A stretch of DNA of 64,000 nucleotides, taken from NCBI GenBank assembly GCA_014529385.2, contig CM043964.1, forward strand, positions 106,883,087 through 106,947,086, written 5' to 3'. This DNA comes from Adiantum capillus-veneris. Lineage: Eukaryota > Streptophyta > Polypodiopsida > Polypodiales > Pteridaceae. Position numbers and translations under genes: made by a program. Of the stretch, positions 47,392 to 62,980 are shown one piece after another. Within the stretch, counting starts at the first letter, position 1; each line of letters opens with the position of its first letter. The notes beneath the pieces were generated by a model. That model was not told where the DNA came from. It made no database searches and saw nothing but the letters and a program-made list of their open reading frames with translations.

Positions 47392-48589
47392 TGTAACATT
47401 TAATGGCCTAGTAACTTGTTTGTAGCGGAAGATAACATGAACATAGTGAGCATTTCATTAGAATAGATTCTTAATGAGCACAACAAGAGTGCTTGGGTCA
47501 AGAGAACAACAAAAAGCATAACACCTAGTTAGATAGGCATAAACAATACTTCAAAAGAGAGAGAAATTAATCTATTGACAATAGTGAGGACCGGATTTAC
47601 ATGGAGCCGATCCCCCCTCCAAAAGGCTTTATATTATAGGTTTCCCCCATCAAGGGAGACATTTTACAATACAGTTCTTTGTGTTCCTTCAATAACTAGC
47701 TAGTGAAATGAAGATGGAAGCTTCAAGCACTAAGCAAACACTTATAAAACACAACTTCAATTCCCTCATGGTCTCAGACCCAAGACCTCACACACCTTTG
47801 AAGATGGTGAGAGCTAGCGGGGTATGAGAGTAGATTGAGAGGAAGAAGGAGTAGTCTTACAAGAAAGAAATATATCTCCTCACATAATCACTCATAAAAG
47901 CTTAGCATAGCTTAGTAATTACCATGGTAGAGGAGATGAGCATGCAGTGAAGCTTAGCTCTTGGTTCGATTTGCATCCCAAAGCCAAGAGTTGTTGGTGT
48001 AGGCCTCCCTTCTCCGAGCTTGGAGTAGATTATAAGCTTTTCATTAAAGCTTGAGAAGGATAGAGAGAGTCTTCTTGCTTCACACATGAGATTGTGTGAA
48101 TGTGTAAGTGATAATCCTTCACAAATCAGCCCCCTCTCTCATCTTGGTCGACCCCTTCTGCTAATTCCTCCTGCTGGCTTTCCATTGGACCTTTCTAAGC
48201 TTAGCCAATAGGAATTAAGAGGCATAAGTGATAGTCTTGTGACATGTGTCCCCCTTTCACCTTTTGTGAGAGCTTTAGGTAATTAAATAATGCAACTAAA
48301 CTCTCATTGGACCCCTTTTTCTTCTGGCCAATAGGAATCAGGCAAGCCATTGGGCTATTGAATGCTCATTGGACCCCTTGGCAAACTGTCCAATAGTCTT
48401 CTAGAGAGCTTAGTTCTTATTGGTTCTTTCATTAAATGTTTTTAAATGAGTTAAACTAGATTTATTGTAGCCTAATTTTCATTGGTCCACCTCTATGGCC
48501 ATCCAATAGGATTTGAGTGCACCTTGGGGGCAACTGGGCTAGGGAGCTGACATGTGTCCCTTATTCCCTTTGTGTGAATGGGCTTGCAT

Positions 48590-48637
<48 letters not shown>

Positions 48638-49010
48638 CTCTCTCATCCCCTTCTAAAAGGGCTCGTCCCCCATCAATCTAGAAACACTTGAAGACTTTTT
48701 GAGCACTCACAAAGCATCCAATTCCACTAAGCTTGACCATTTGGACTTACCTTTGAATTTTGGAACCTTAGAATTTTGGAAGTCTTAATGGGTTGTACCC
48801 TAAGGTCTTTGGAGCCCATTGTTGCACATTGCTCTTTTGCAGATGGACCCCCTTTGGATCCCTATTTTCCCACCTTTGGATCCCTACTGTGGCCGGTGTG
48901 CCAGCTTAACCAATATTCTAGCTTTTTCTCCCCGGGAACTTCCCCATATTAAATGATCAATTTAACATGAGAAAATCATTTAGGAGAATTAGATAATAGT
49001 TATTATGACA
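47392..49010 (-). mobile_element. 5' LTR of Ty3-gypsy element G1 (1619 bp)
   Basis: The plus-strand ends are TGTAACATT and TTATTATGACA. The segment from 47809 aligns with 38711-39889. CTAGC (49011-49015) would be the target duplication. A (GT)n tract at about 48596-48635 is longer than in the left copy (about 39484-39512). Confidence 0.9.
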
Positions 49011-49013
49011 CTA

Positions 49014-50745
<1,732 letters not shown>

Positions 50746-50749
50746 GAAG

Positions 50750-51090
50750 CTAAAAAGGCTATGTGATAATTGAGAACCACCTCTACAAGCGAGGAAATGA
50801 TAACAACTTGCAAATATGTGCCATAGATAGTGAGTACATACCAATTCTTGAGCAAGCTCATGACAGGCTGGCATATGGACATTTCTTTACACAGATAAAA
50901 CTACAAAAGCAATACTTGCAAAAATTCATTACCCATGCGAGTTCCCTGTGATGGCAGATATTGATGTTAATGAGGCAGTCATCTTGGGTGTCTCATGGAT
51001 GCGCACATACAAATAAGTTCAAGATTGGCAAGAGGAAACCTTAAATTTTAACCTCAATGGCACCCCTTATGGCACTCCCTTGGTTGAAGT
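50750..51090 (+). pseudogene. Two small Ty3-gypsy pol fragments
   Basis: 50763-50900 reads VIIENHLYKRGNDNNLQIC and ILEQAHDRLAYGHF, the N-terminal zinc region of a gypsy integrase. After 50945 comes DVNEAVILGVSWMRTYK, which looks like the end of a gypsy protease domain. The order is not colinear, so this is rearranged debris. Confidence 0.6.
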
Positions 51091-52980
<1,890 letters not shown>

Positions 52981-53154
52981 CACGCTGCACAAAAACCACC
53001 AAATCAACCGCATGGATCAAATCCAAAACCAAATGTTTACAAACTTTCTAGGGCTCATAGAAGCATCGAGACTTGTCCAAACATAAAAAGGTTTCACCAA
53101 TGAGCTCAACTTGCAAGGCAAAATCCACGTAATCACATTACAAATTGAAGGTGG

Positions 53155-54356
53155 AACATGGGATCATGATTTATGTTCCTCCATCTCCAATTCCAAGGTA
53201 AATTTAGCAGCAAAATCCCCCCAGCTGCACCTACACAATTTTCCAATCACAAATAAAAAATGCGTCCAAACATAGATCGCAATCCATGTACCCAAGAATG
53301 CAAGAATATTGCAAAAGTTGGCCAACTGCTAAATCTCATCTAGGGGATGTCACTATGCAAGTTTGGAAAAAAATGGATCCTAATTGACCCCAAAACTCTA
53401 GAAAATTGGAATGTTTGTGTGCAAAATGTCATTTTGACCTAGACATAGGAAATTTGATCTAGATTCCAAAATAGTGTTATCAGGAACCTTCCCCCCATGT
53501 TTGGTGCAATTTGGCCACAAAACATGGATCATGATTCATGTACCTGAAGGGTAAATATGGAAGAGTGAGAGTGAACACCATCAGCAGGGCTAAAGAGTAT
53601 CAAGTTGTCCAAAAATGAATGCAAGATTATTTCAATACTAGTTGTTGAGCAGATTCAGAGTGATAGTGTAAAGTTAGAGGATTTCTCAAAACCGAAGGAA
53701 TGTAAAGTGTTGGTATGCTTAACTGGTTCGAGAAGGAATCCTTAAATGCTTTCCAATAGGGCAAATTTTGCAAGTTTAGCTAGGAGGGTCAAACAGGCTC
53801 CAAGTGCAATGAAAGTAGATAGTTAGCTAGTCTTGGGCATGAACTTAACTTCAAAGAATCATTTCAACAAAATTCAACACATTCTAACCACAAGAATCAA
53901 TCCAACCAAGCAACCAATATGGCAAAGTCGGAAAAAATTGGGCCATAGAGAGGGAAATTGGGTACACTTAGGAAAAACAAACCCAAACTTGAAAAGATTT
54001 TACTAGTGTGCTAGGATAGGCTATATGGACATACCTACAAAGTTTCATCCCTAAATGAGACCAAACATGGATCGCGATCCATGTATCTTTTTCACATTTC
54101 CAAACCAAAACCTATCCATCACCTCTCAAATGACAAGTAAAGTCTAACCCTGAAATTTCAAGTTATTTGGACATCAAAATCTTATAAAGATGCCAAGTTT
54201 CTCTAAATCTGTGAAAAATATTCAAATTTTGGCCTAGATCCCAAACCAATAATCCAAATGACAAAGGTTTTGAACCATAGCATCCCCATAACATAATTTA
54301 TCAGATGGTGCAAGAAGATTTCCAAACTGTGTTTCAACATGGATTGTGATCCATGT
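53155..54356 (+). repeat. Leader with periodic palindromic motif (second locus, five copies)
   Basis: ACATGGATCGCGATCCATGT at 54065-54084 is a perfect 20-bp palindrome. Degenerate copies lie at 53155, 53270, 53522 and 54337. Offsets are 115, 252, 543 and 272; 543 is close to twice 272. This is the same core (ATCGCGATC followed by TGTA) and the same spacing as at 26741-28034. It precedes the ORF remnants of element C and is non-coding. Confidence 0.82.
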
Positions 54357-54719
54357 ATCTCTGACCCAGAATTGACTAGCAACCCATCAACCTAGTGCCC
54401 ATGGTTTCCCAAGTTACATTGGTGAAGTTTGGTCAAATTTGGAGAACAAGTTATGCTTATTTTCATTTAATGGTCAAGCTCACATGTTGTTGACTTTTCA
54501 AGAACATCTCAACCAGTTTCCAGGCCTAAACAATTGATTTTGTGGTAGCAAGATGCTTCGTTAAAAAGCTCAAAAGGAGTGGAAATTCGTGCCTTATGAA
54601 GTCATGGATATCTTGTCCAATGAAAATTCCCACATCATAGATGAACAGTTAGCAAAGGTACCTACCAATGTGCTCATTATATATTTCAAGTGGCAAATGG
54701 AACCAGAGTAAAGACAACT

Positions 54720-57700
54720 ATCTTGCCAAAGGAGTTGTGGGACGTGCACCAGCAATGAGATGTCCTAGAGGGAATAAGGTGCTTATGTTTGGATGGGTTT
54801 TTTAGATTACCACCTTGGGGCACCAATTACTAAAGGGCACACAAGCTAATGAGCTCAATTCAATATAATGGGGAAGCCACACTCACTAATAAAGTTGGAG
54901 CTACGATAAAAGTGAGGATCACAGATAAACTAATCAACCAGGCCCTCCATCTCCCACCCAACAACCATAACCTACTTAGCAAAACAAAGGAAATTGACAA
55001 CGACAAGGCTTTTGTGAAGCAACAAGGGCATACATTTACTTATAAATTCCTCATCTATTCAGAGAAAAAGTTACCACTAGGACCTCGAAGCCCAAAATTC
55101 ATTGAGGTACAAATAACCCAATGTCCATATTGCAGTGGTGATGGCTATGGGGTTGGCAGAAAGAAGAATAATGAGGTGTGACCTAGGGAGCTATATCGTT
55201 GAAAACCTGGTCGAATCAGACCTCAAGGGAACGACAGAAACAAGACTATATGAATGCAAGACCAATGCTAACCAAGATATCATACCAAGCATTGGGCATG
55301 ATAGATCAACTACCAAAGTCCATCACAATTGAATCCATTACACAAACCAAAGCATGCAATAAACTTGGTGGGCAGCTCATCTACCAGTCCCACCAAGAAA
55401 AGGACAAGGGGACCAAACTCAAGGGCCAAAACACTAGATAGTGAGGCCACGGAGTTGGACTTTGAGCTAAGTGGAGAAACCAAAGATAAAAGAACGACAC
55501 TCCCTCAAAATACCAATCTCCTAAAGAGGATATCATTTCTCCCTTGTTCCAAAAGAAAATACAACCAATGGAGCAAACTCCCAAATCACAGGTTCAAAGA
55601 TCAATGGAGAAAATGCAGTGGCTCGAGGGAAAATAAGAAAATAGAAGAAGCGGCCTCTGAAGACAATGAAGAAGATGATGTGGATCTTGATAGGAAGCTC
55701 AAGAAAATCAAAGAGGAAAGGTTTGAAAAGTTAAACATAAACACCAGAAAGTAAGTGTAGAAAAACAGACTAAAAAAGAGAAAAAACGGCCGATTTAGAA
55801 TCTTTGACAGACTCGCCAAGAAGTCAACAATTGATGTAAGGAGATTCCTCTAAGGACACAACTACAACCTACCACAAAAAGAGCTCACCCAAACCTCTGA
55901 CTCCTCTTGTTGACCACAAACAAGGAGAAGTGAAAGATTAAGGAGATAGAAAAGAAACTGAAGAAAAGAAAGATGAAATGCAAGCGGAGTACAAGGATTT
56001 TGAAACCACAAAACCATATCAAAGCAAGTCAGAGGAGGAACAAAGGCAACTTGAAGACCAGCCAAAGGAAAATCAAGAAAAAGGAGAACTTGAGCCTAAG
56101 AGCTTGCGGCAACCAACAACTTCAATGCGTAGAGAGGTACCACCTCTCTTGAGAGATGAAGCTGAGGCCGCTGATAAGCTCAATTAAAGAGTTTGAATTA
56201 TAAGATCACTTGGAAATGATCAGGTTATAATTTTGATGCAAAAGAGAGGTTTCTAATATGAGGGAGCTGGACACCAAAGACGCCAAAGCAGAGGCCAATG
56301 CGGCCATCAGAGATGTTGAGAGGCTACACCAACAAGTAGAGTGCCTGCAAGAAGATAATGAAAATCTCAAAGTTGCCTTGTAATGTAAAAAACAAGTAGC
56401 ATGGCCAACATCTTCGAATACTTAAAAAGAAAATCGAGGCCAACATCAAGCTTCAAGTAGAGCATCAAGCTCTAGAGGAGACCTTGGCAGGTGAACAACA
56501 CAAATATTCCAAATTGTGTGAACCATATGAGGGTGGTCAAGTACACATTGTCAAATCTCTTGGGGCAATCCAACAAGTCCCTACCCATGCCTTGACATCT
56601 CAAGCTCCAACAGCCACAATAGAAGAAATCAAAGCACCAAAAGCAGATCTAGTCGAGGAGAAGCTACAAAGTAGATGTTGTTGGCTGGACAAATGTCTAC
56701 ACACAGTCAAAGGGAGTAAGAAATCAAGGAGCTATAGGAACAATTAGCCAAAGCCAAAGCAAAATTGACTAGCCAGGTGGAGAGGCATGCTAAGGAGCTA
56801 CATAGTAAATGTCATTCAACCAATGCCCTGAAATCAAAGGGTATTGTGCTTGCTCAATCCACACAACGAATAGTTGAGTTTGAAAGCATTGATTTACCCC
56901 CATGGACTTACAAAGCACATCAATTGGGAAGGTTTGCATGATTTTGAAGAAGAAACATAACAAAAAAATGCACGTGCAAAACTAAAGAAATGGATAGAGG
57001 ACATTCCAGCCAACTCCCACAAAGAATACATGCTTTATGAGCTCAAAGTTCTAGAATCAGTGGCCCCACTAATGATCAAGCCCAATGAAGTGGTGAAAAA
57101 ACTTTGGCCATGAAATGATACCACTTCCACTGATGAAACAGGAGGCCATCTTGTGGAGTAAGAAGCGTTTACCATCATTGGAACCAAATTGCCAATTACC
57201 ACATATCAAGTGCTTCTTATCTTGGAAAGTTATCCCTTGTGGAGGAAGAACTAGTTTGAGAAAAGGCCACAACATGAAACAATGTACAGAAATGCACTGC
57301 AACATCTCAGGATCAACCCAAGCTATTTTCCAATCCCTAGACGATGATCTTGGGAGAGATATTACACATGGAGGAGCAGGAGGCCCTCAATTATGAATTA
57401 CACAATGCTTTCCAAGCTGATCAATAATTACAAGCCGATAGAGTCCTACACGGTCCATACCATGAATGCAGTGATTGATCAAATGGGGCATGTGATGGAA
57501 CTCACTTGCCAGATGCTCACAAAGATAGCAATGGTGATAATAACCTATATACAATCTTTTGAAGATACTGATGCAGTGGTACATCCTTGCTAAGTATTCC
57601 TTGAAGGAATTGAAGACATTGCATGGAATATAGAAATTGAAGCCCCCAACAGAAACATACTCATGGTGATGTATGCCAAAATAATGTTCCTCCCCTCGCA

Positions 57701-57911
57701 CTCCATGCAGACATTCGAGGAGACATTCATGACAGGGTTCTTTGAGATGGACTCTACCATCTTCAATCCCCTGACCAAAGATCTGCAGGCTAGGCACATA
57801 GCATACCAGAGTGCCATGCTCAACAACCCTTTCAAGGATCTCTCGGTACAAGCAGACGTAGTAGCTCGAGCTACCAAGTTTAGTCACATCACAAAGACAC
57901 TGGAAAAGTGA
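54720..57911 (+). pseudogene. Decayed ORF region of LTR element C
   Basis: 54849-55181 has a globular stretch (GEATLTNKVGATIKVRITDK, INQALHLP) of the kind seen in plant retroelement-encoded proteins. 55329-57000 is charged, with many coiled-coil pieces (ANAAIRDVERLHQQVECL, LAKAKAKLTSQVERHAKEL). The end (57660-57890) reads MYAKIMFLPSHSMQTFEETF and FFEMDSTIF, matching the C-terminal domain of 36071-37723. Many stops and shifts are present. No reverse transcriptase is seen. Confidence 0.65.
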
Positions 57912-57969
57912 AAGTTCGACTACTTAATACCAACAAACAAAGCTTGCATGAGGAAGTGCAACGGCTAGG

Positions 57970-57979
57970 AAGGGGGGAG
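57970..57979 (+). other. Polypurine tract before 3' LTR
   Basis: AAGGGGGGAG abuts TGTTTGACAG. Confidence 0.75.
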
Positions 57980-58790
57980 TGTTTGACAGATGCAGTTGAC
58001 GGGCACCCTCCTAGCTAACCACACCTTCTCAAAGCCCACAATTTTGAGGTAACTCATAATATCTTTCCAAAAAGCCTTGTATAAAAGAGACACTATAATT
58101 TTTGAGCTACACTCTGTATACTCAGTGATGTATTAATTTATTGTGAGCCCAAAAAAGCCTTGTAAGCTAGTCATTAGTCATATGAGAAGCCTAGGTATAA
58201 AGCTCAAAATCTTTAAAGCTTTAAAAAAAACATTGTAACATTATCTAAGGTTTTGAAGAGCTTTTGTACGTACGAGGGTCAGCGAGTACTGAGTAGCACA
58301 TTGTAACTGATCTTTCTCTTAATCTAGTAATGAGAATTCTATTTTTGAGGATTACATTGTGTTCCTTGTCTCTTGCTCTGTCATTTAAGTATAATCATTA
58401 TCAGTTTTACGATGGTTTGCAACTACCTGTCTATGAGATAAATCTGCTGTTTGAGTGAAAAAATGATTATTTCTTTTGACATTTTGACCATAGGAGAGTG
58501 TTCTTAGACAATAGGGAGGCCTATCTGGACTGTTTTGTTGCATATTTCATGAGTTGGACCATCACGGATTGGAAATTTAGTACCTTGTCAGATGCCTCGA
58601 AACTTTGCAGGATAGTGCCCCTAGGCCTATTATAGCTCTCCTAAAGTTTTGTTACATTCCGAGTTCATTTGGTCGACGAAATGGCGTGACGATCTAGATG
58701 GTAAGACAATATATAGGCAGATTTCCTAGAAAGTTAGAGAGTGATAGTTTGCTAGTGGTGATGGGGAGATATTTCCAGGCGATAAATTTT
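57980..58790 (+). mobile_element. 3' LTR of element C (end unresolved)
   Basis: It starts TGTTTGACAG and aligns in patches with the family B LTR at 24907 (similar start, the ATTGTGTTCCTTGTCTC region, ATAGGCAGATT). The 3' boundary is not clear; similarity fades before the CT/CA/GA tracts at 58880. Confidence 0.65.
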
Positions 58791-58881
58791 TGGTGAGCGC
58801 TTTTTAGGAATCAGGTGAGCAGATTCCTAAAAAGATTCTCTCTTCCTCCTTGTCGACTCTTTTGCCTTTCTCATATCTCTA

Positions 58882-59012
<131 letters not shown>

Positions 59013-59039
59013 AGGGAGGTTGAGACATAGACAAAGATA

Positions 59040-60480
59040 TGCGAGCTAAGGGAGGCTTAAAACAATAACATCCATTAATAATAGGAAGTTACATTTTATT
59101 GCACTTGCATTACATAGGCAAGAAGCGTTCATCTTCTGGAAAGCCCGGTTTTAGGAGTAGATGTGCTGCCTTCGAGTGGCAAAAGAAGATTCACCACGTT
59201 GGTGAAGTCCGAGCTAGGAGATGGTCAATGCCAGGTAGAGGCAGCATGTGACTGCAGTGCAGAAGGCTAGGGCAGGTACCAAGGCCCTAGGGCAGTAGAG
59301 AACGAGTTTCTCTCTTCCTTGGCAGAGATTGATGATGCAGTAGTAAAAGAGCAGGTCGTTGCAACCGACAAGAAAGAAGTGCTTATTGACCTTGAAGGGC
59401 CAGTTGACGAGGAGGAGCTCGACGATGCTGGAATTGAGTTCATGGCAGGTGAGAAGGACGATGTGGAGTCAAAGTTAGAGGTGCAACCGACAAGAAAGAA
59501 GTGCTTATTGACCTTGAAGGGCCAGTTGACGAGGAGGAGCTCGACAATGCTGGAATTGAGTTCATGGCAGGTGAGAAGGACGATGTGGAGTCAAAGTTAG
59601 AGGTGATTCTTGTGCAGTCAGTGCCTTCTATGACAGGTGATGCGGATTCCAAGGTGGTGTTCCAAGATTTGTAAGGAGGTCTGTGAGTGTGCAGTGTGCT
59701 GTTGACCAGGTGGTGCAGGATTTTCTAGACGAGGATCTAGCTTTACATGGATGGGAGGGCGGGTCAGGTAGGTTGCGAGTGTTGATTGAGCAAGATAGTG
59801 AGCACGAAGGTGGTCTATTTGGTGTTCTTGGAGATGCTTGGTTGCGAGTGGGCAGTTTGCCAAGAAGTGCTTGGAGTGGTATAAGCATGATGCTAGCAGT
59901 TTGGATATGTAGTTGGATATGTGCCTTGGTATGGCACTATGGAAGGGAGTTACAGCTAGACGGAAGGGACCAATGCAAAGTGTTCGACCCTGGTGGGTGA
60001 TTACAGGTAAAGCAGGGGGTTGGGCAACCCACATGAGCAAAGACAGTAGGTAGGAGGTGCCGGTTTTGTACATATGGTGGGTGTTTTGCAGTGTACAGTG
60101 AGTCTGTTTGTGGTGTGTAGTTTTTTAGTGCAATAAGGCCATGTGTGGTTGAACAGGGGGTGGGCAATGATCGTGCAGCCAAAGTTGGTCCGATCTAGGA
60201 GATGGTCAATGCCAGGCAGAGGGAGCATGTGAGTGCAGTGGAGAAGGCTAGGGCAAGTACCAAGGCCCTAGGCATCCCAAGGATAGCGGAGGTCTATGCT
60301 CGAAGCGGTTTCTTAGGCCAAAGGTGTGCTGCAAAGAGCCAAGCAGGTTGGTGGAGTTCTGTGTCTGAGATGTGTATTTTATGTCCTAGAATGTGGTCTT
60401 TAGTGTGCTTTCCAAGCCGATCCAGACGCCTCGTCAAACGGAGCCCCGGTGCTCTAGATGTTGCAGTTTAAAGAAAGAGT
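59040..60480. other. Repeated gene-like debris, unrecognised
   Basis: 59213-59291 and 60194-60272 are direct repeats (CTAGGAGATGGTCAATGCCAG). 59361-59482 is duplicated in tandem at 59483-59604 (unit 122 bp, so the copy shifts the frame). The plus strand of the duplicated unit reads KKEVLIDLEGPVDEEELDD, acidic and unrecognised. The second direct repeat opens REHVSAVEKARASTKALG. Confidence 0.55.
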
Positions 60481-62300
60481 GTGTAGCAGATCCCTGACGG
60501 GCAGGGCAGCTGGGGACAGGTGGCCCAAGCAAGTGTGAGTGGATATGTGTGTAGAGCTCGAGTTACGGAGCATGCCTGTCTTCTCGGAATGCGAATTGGA
60601 GCTCTGTATAGCAAGTTATGGCCGTTAGAAGATTTCTCGGGGGTCGGGTATGTGCTCACTTGACTACATTGGAGGATGTTCCATTTGGCAGTTTTTCGGA
60701 CTCGCCAAAGTTCTCGGTAGAAGGGTGCATCATGTGGAGCTAGCACAAGTTGACGGCACATCAATCGGACACTTGGTCGACCAGATACGGGGAGATGAAG
60801 TTGGGAGCCGTGGGCAGTGAACAGTTGCAGATGATTTTTTTCCGTTTTGGAGCCCTTGATACAAAGGTGCCAAGGGATCGAAATGCAGAGACGGCAAGTG
60901 TAGTCGGGGCCGGGGATGTGGAGCTTCAGAGAGTTTTTTCTGCTTGGTGATCGGGTCCGGGAGCAATGAATGGAAGCCTGCATAAGAGGGCCAAAGGGGA
61001 AAAAAAAAGGGATATCTATGTTTGAAGATTTTTGGTGGGCTTGAGGCCATGAGCCATGAGGTGCCACGTGGTGGATTCCTTAGTCCCACATGCACTGCCC
61101 GCGCGCAACTCCGTGGAGTATAAAGGCCAGAAGGCAGCACCACATAGGGTATCCAAGAGGAGCGAGAGCTTCGTGAGATGTGGGCGATGGCGTCCGTGTG
61201 GGTGGCATCCCGCAGGCGCTGCGCTGGGCGTAAGCGACGGTTTTGGCCGATGGCGCGCTGGCGGCACTGTTTGAGGAGGTGGAAGTACCCGACATGGGGC
61301 GCGTTCCCACGGGCCAAGTTTTGGAGAGGGAGAGAAGAGGCAATAGCGACATCACTATTGCCCCCTCCCCCTTGTATATGAGGAGTGTCCCACAGGGATG
61401 AAGCAAGATAAAGCAAGGGCCGAGTTGGCCGTAGGGTTAGAAGCAAAGAGGGTTCCAAGACCGGGCAACGACAAAGGCCGTCTGGACAAATCAAAGGGGG
61501 TGCAAAGCCAAGCCAAATGCAAGGCCAAAAGAGGACAAGAGGAGCCGGACATGTGAGTTAAAGTCAAAGTCAGACCAAAGAGGCAGTACAAGGCTAAGCC
61601 CAAAGAGGGTGAAAATTGAAGGATAGAAATAAAAAATAAAAGAATGCCTAGAGGGCAATAGCGACGTCGCTAATGCCCCCCCCCCCCCCCCCCAAGTGCA
61701 AAAGAGAAGAAGAGAGCAGATGGAAAAAGGCCGTGCCCCCCTTCCCAAAAGATACCAAAAATGGGTGCCATATGGACCAATCAAAGGGCAGTTTCTCCAA
61801 ATTGAACCCCCCACCCTATAAAAGTCAAAAATTAATCAAATTAGGGGCTTTTGGCCTAGCTTTTTTCTTGGCTTGAGGAGCCCGTTGGAAGCCTGCAAAG
61901 TGGAGGCTTTGGACAAAGGAGTGTTCCTGTCAAGCCCTTTGCATTTTTCTTGTGTAAATGGCCATGGTGATGGCAGTGTGAGTTTGTAAAGGTGTTTTGT
62001 GGAGTGCAATTGAATCGTTGTTGCCTCACCTTACTGTTGTTTCCCCTTCCCCCCTTCTCTTTCTCCTGCTTTTATGTTTCTCCTCGGTGCTGGCTGTGTG
62101 AAAGTGTGTGCCTCCCCGAACTGACAGTGTTTTGAGTGAGAGAGTGAGATTGAGTGGCTGTGTGCGTGGGTAAGGGTGGAGACAGGCAGTGATAGTAGGT
62201 GTGCCTTGCGTGGTGGTTTATAGAGTGTGTGAACAGTGGTAATTGAGCATGCGGTGGTCTACTAGTGTGAGTTGTGTTTTTGAAGGTGTTTTTCGAGAGG
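60481..62300. other. No recognisable gene; candidate promoters and palindromes
   Basis: It contains a possible snRNA-type promoter (61083-61126) and two near-palindromes (61339-61362 and 61653-61678). A poly-C run lies at about 61676-61693 and a TATA-like CCTATAAAAG at about 61815. The long minus-strand frames have no recognised signature. Confidence 0.5.
61083..61126 (+). promoter_or_regulatory. Possible snRNA-type promoter (USE plus TATA)
   Basis: GTCCCACATGC (61083-61093) is close to the plant upstream sequence element RTCCCACATCG, and TATAAAGG follows at 61119-61126. The centres are about 34 bp apart, the spacing known for RNA polymerase II snRNA genes. No U1, U2, U4 or U5 sequence is evident after it, so it may be a coincidence or a promoter relic. 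Confidence 0.3.
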
Positions 62301-62325
62301 ATAGGGGTGCTTTGAATACCCTGAG

Positions 62326-62652
62326 CTATAGAGAGGCCCTTTTGTTTGTGTCGGGTGTGTTCCCCCATTCCCCCTCTCCAACGTTCCCTAGCTGCTGCGT
62401 CATTTCCTCCTCATCCTCCTCAGTGATGAGCCCAATCTTCTTCCAGCAAGAGAAAGCGAATTGTCCCTTCTCGACCAAGCTGAGTAAGGTCCGCACATTG
62501 AGTTCCATGCGGCAATGATAGAGGTGATACACATTGACTGTTGCCTTTAGAGCCTCCCTAAACCAGCCGGCTCCATACAATGCCTCTCCGTTGGGAATGT
62601 CTTCCATGGCATCCCACGCAGACTTGATTTTATTTTCAAGATCGTCGGTCAT
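62326..62652 (-). CDS. Extra ORF downstream of gypsy integrase, unknown function
   Basis: About 108 codons from MTDDLENKIKSAWDAMEDIP (an in-frame Met at 62742 would add 30 residues). The product is helical and mildly acidic, with EALYGAGWFREALKATVNVY and VRTLLSLVEKGQFAFSCWKK. It lies about 330 bp after the stop of the integrase on the same strand, the place where some gypsy lineages carry an extra gene. No family is recognised. The last residues overlap a purine-rich stretch that could be the polypurine tract. Confidence 0.45.
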   Translation of the reverse strand: MTDDLENKIKSAWDAMEDIPNGEALYGAGWFREALKATVNVYHLYHCRMELNVRTLLSLVEKGQFAFSCWKKIGLITEEDEEEMTQQLGNVGEGEWGNTPDTNKRASL

Positions 62653-62980
62653 CGTGAAAAGTAATAGAGGTGTGGAACGGAAGCTACTGGACGCTTTCAC
62701 AAAAATAGATTCAAGCAATGGTAATTTATAGCCATTGTGCAAATATTATATTACTATATTCACGATTTGACAAATAAACAACCATTTTCCAAATTTGAAA
62801 ATAACTGCAAATCAATGTACCAAAATGTGGCCATCATAAGATAAAATTAGAAACTAGTATATTTGTCCATTTTGTGAAGCATACAAACAAAAATTGAGAA
62901 ACGACAAATGCTATGCATCCATGCCTGGATAGGTCTCAGCTTTGGCTCAGTGCCCTGAAGATAGGTGGGGCCTGGTCAAA

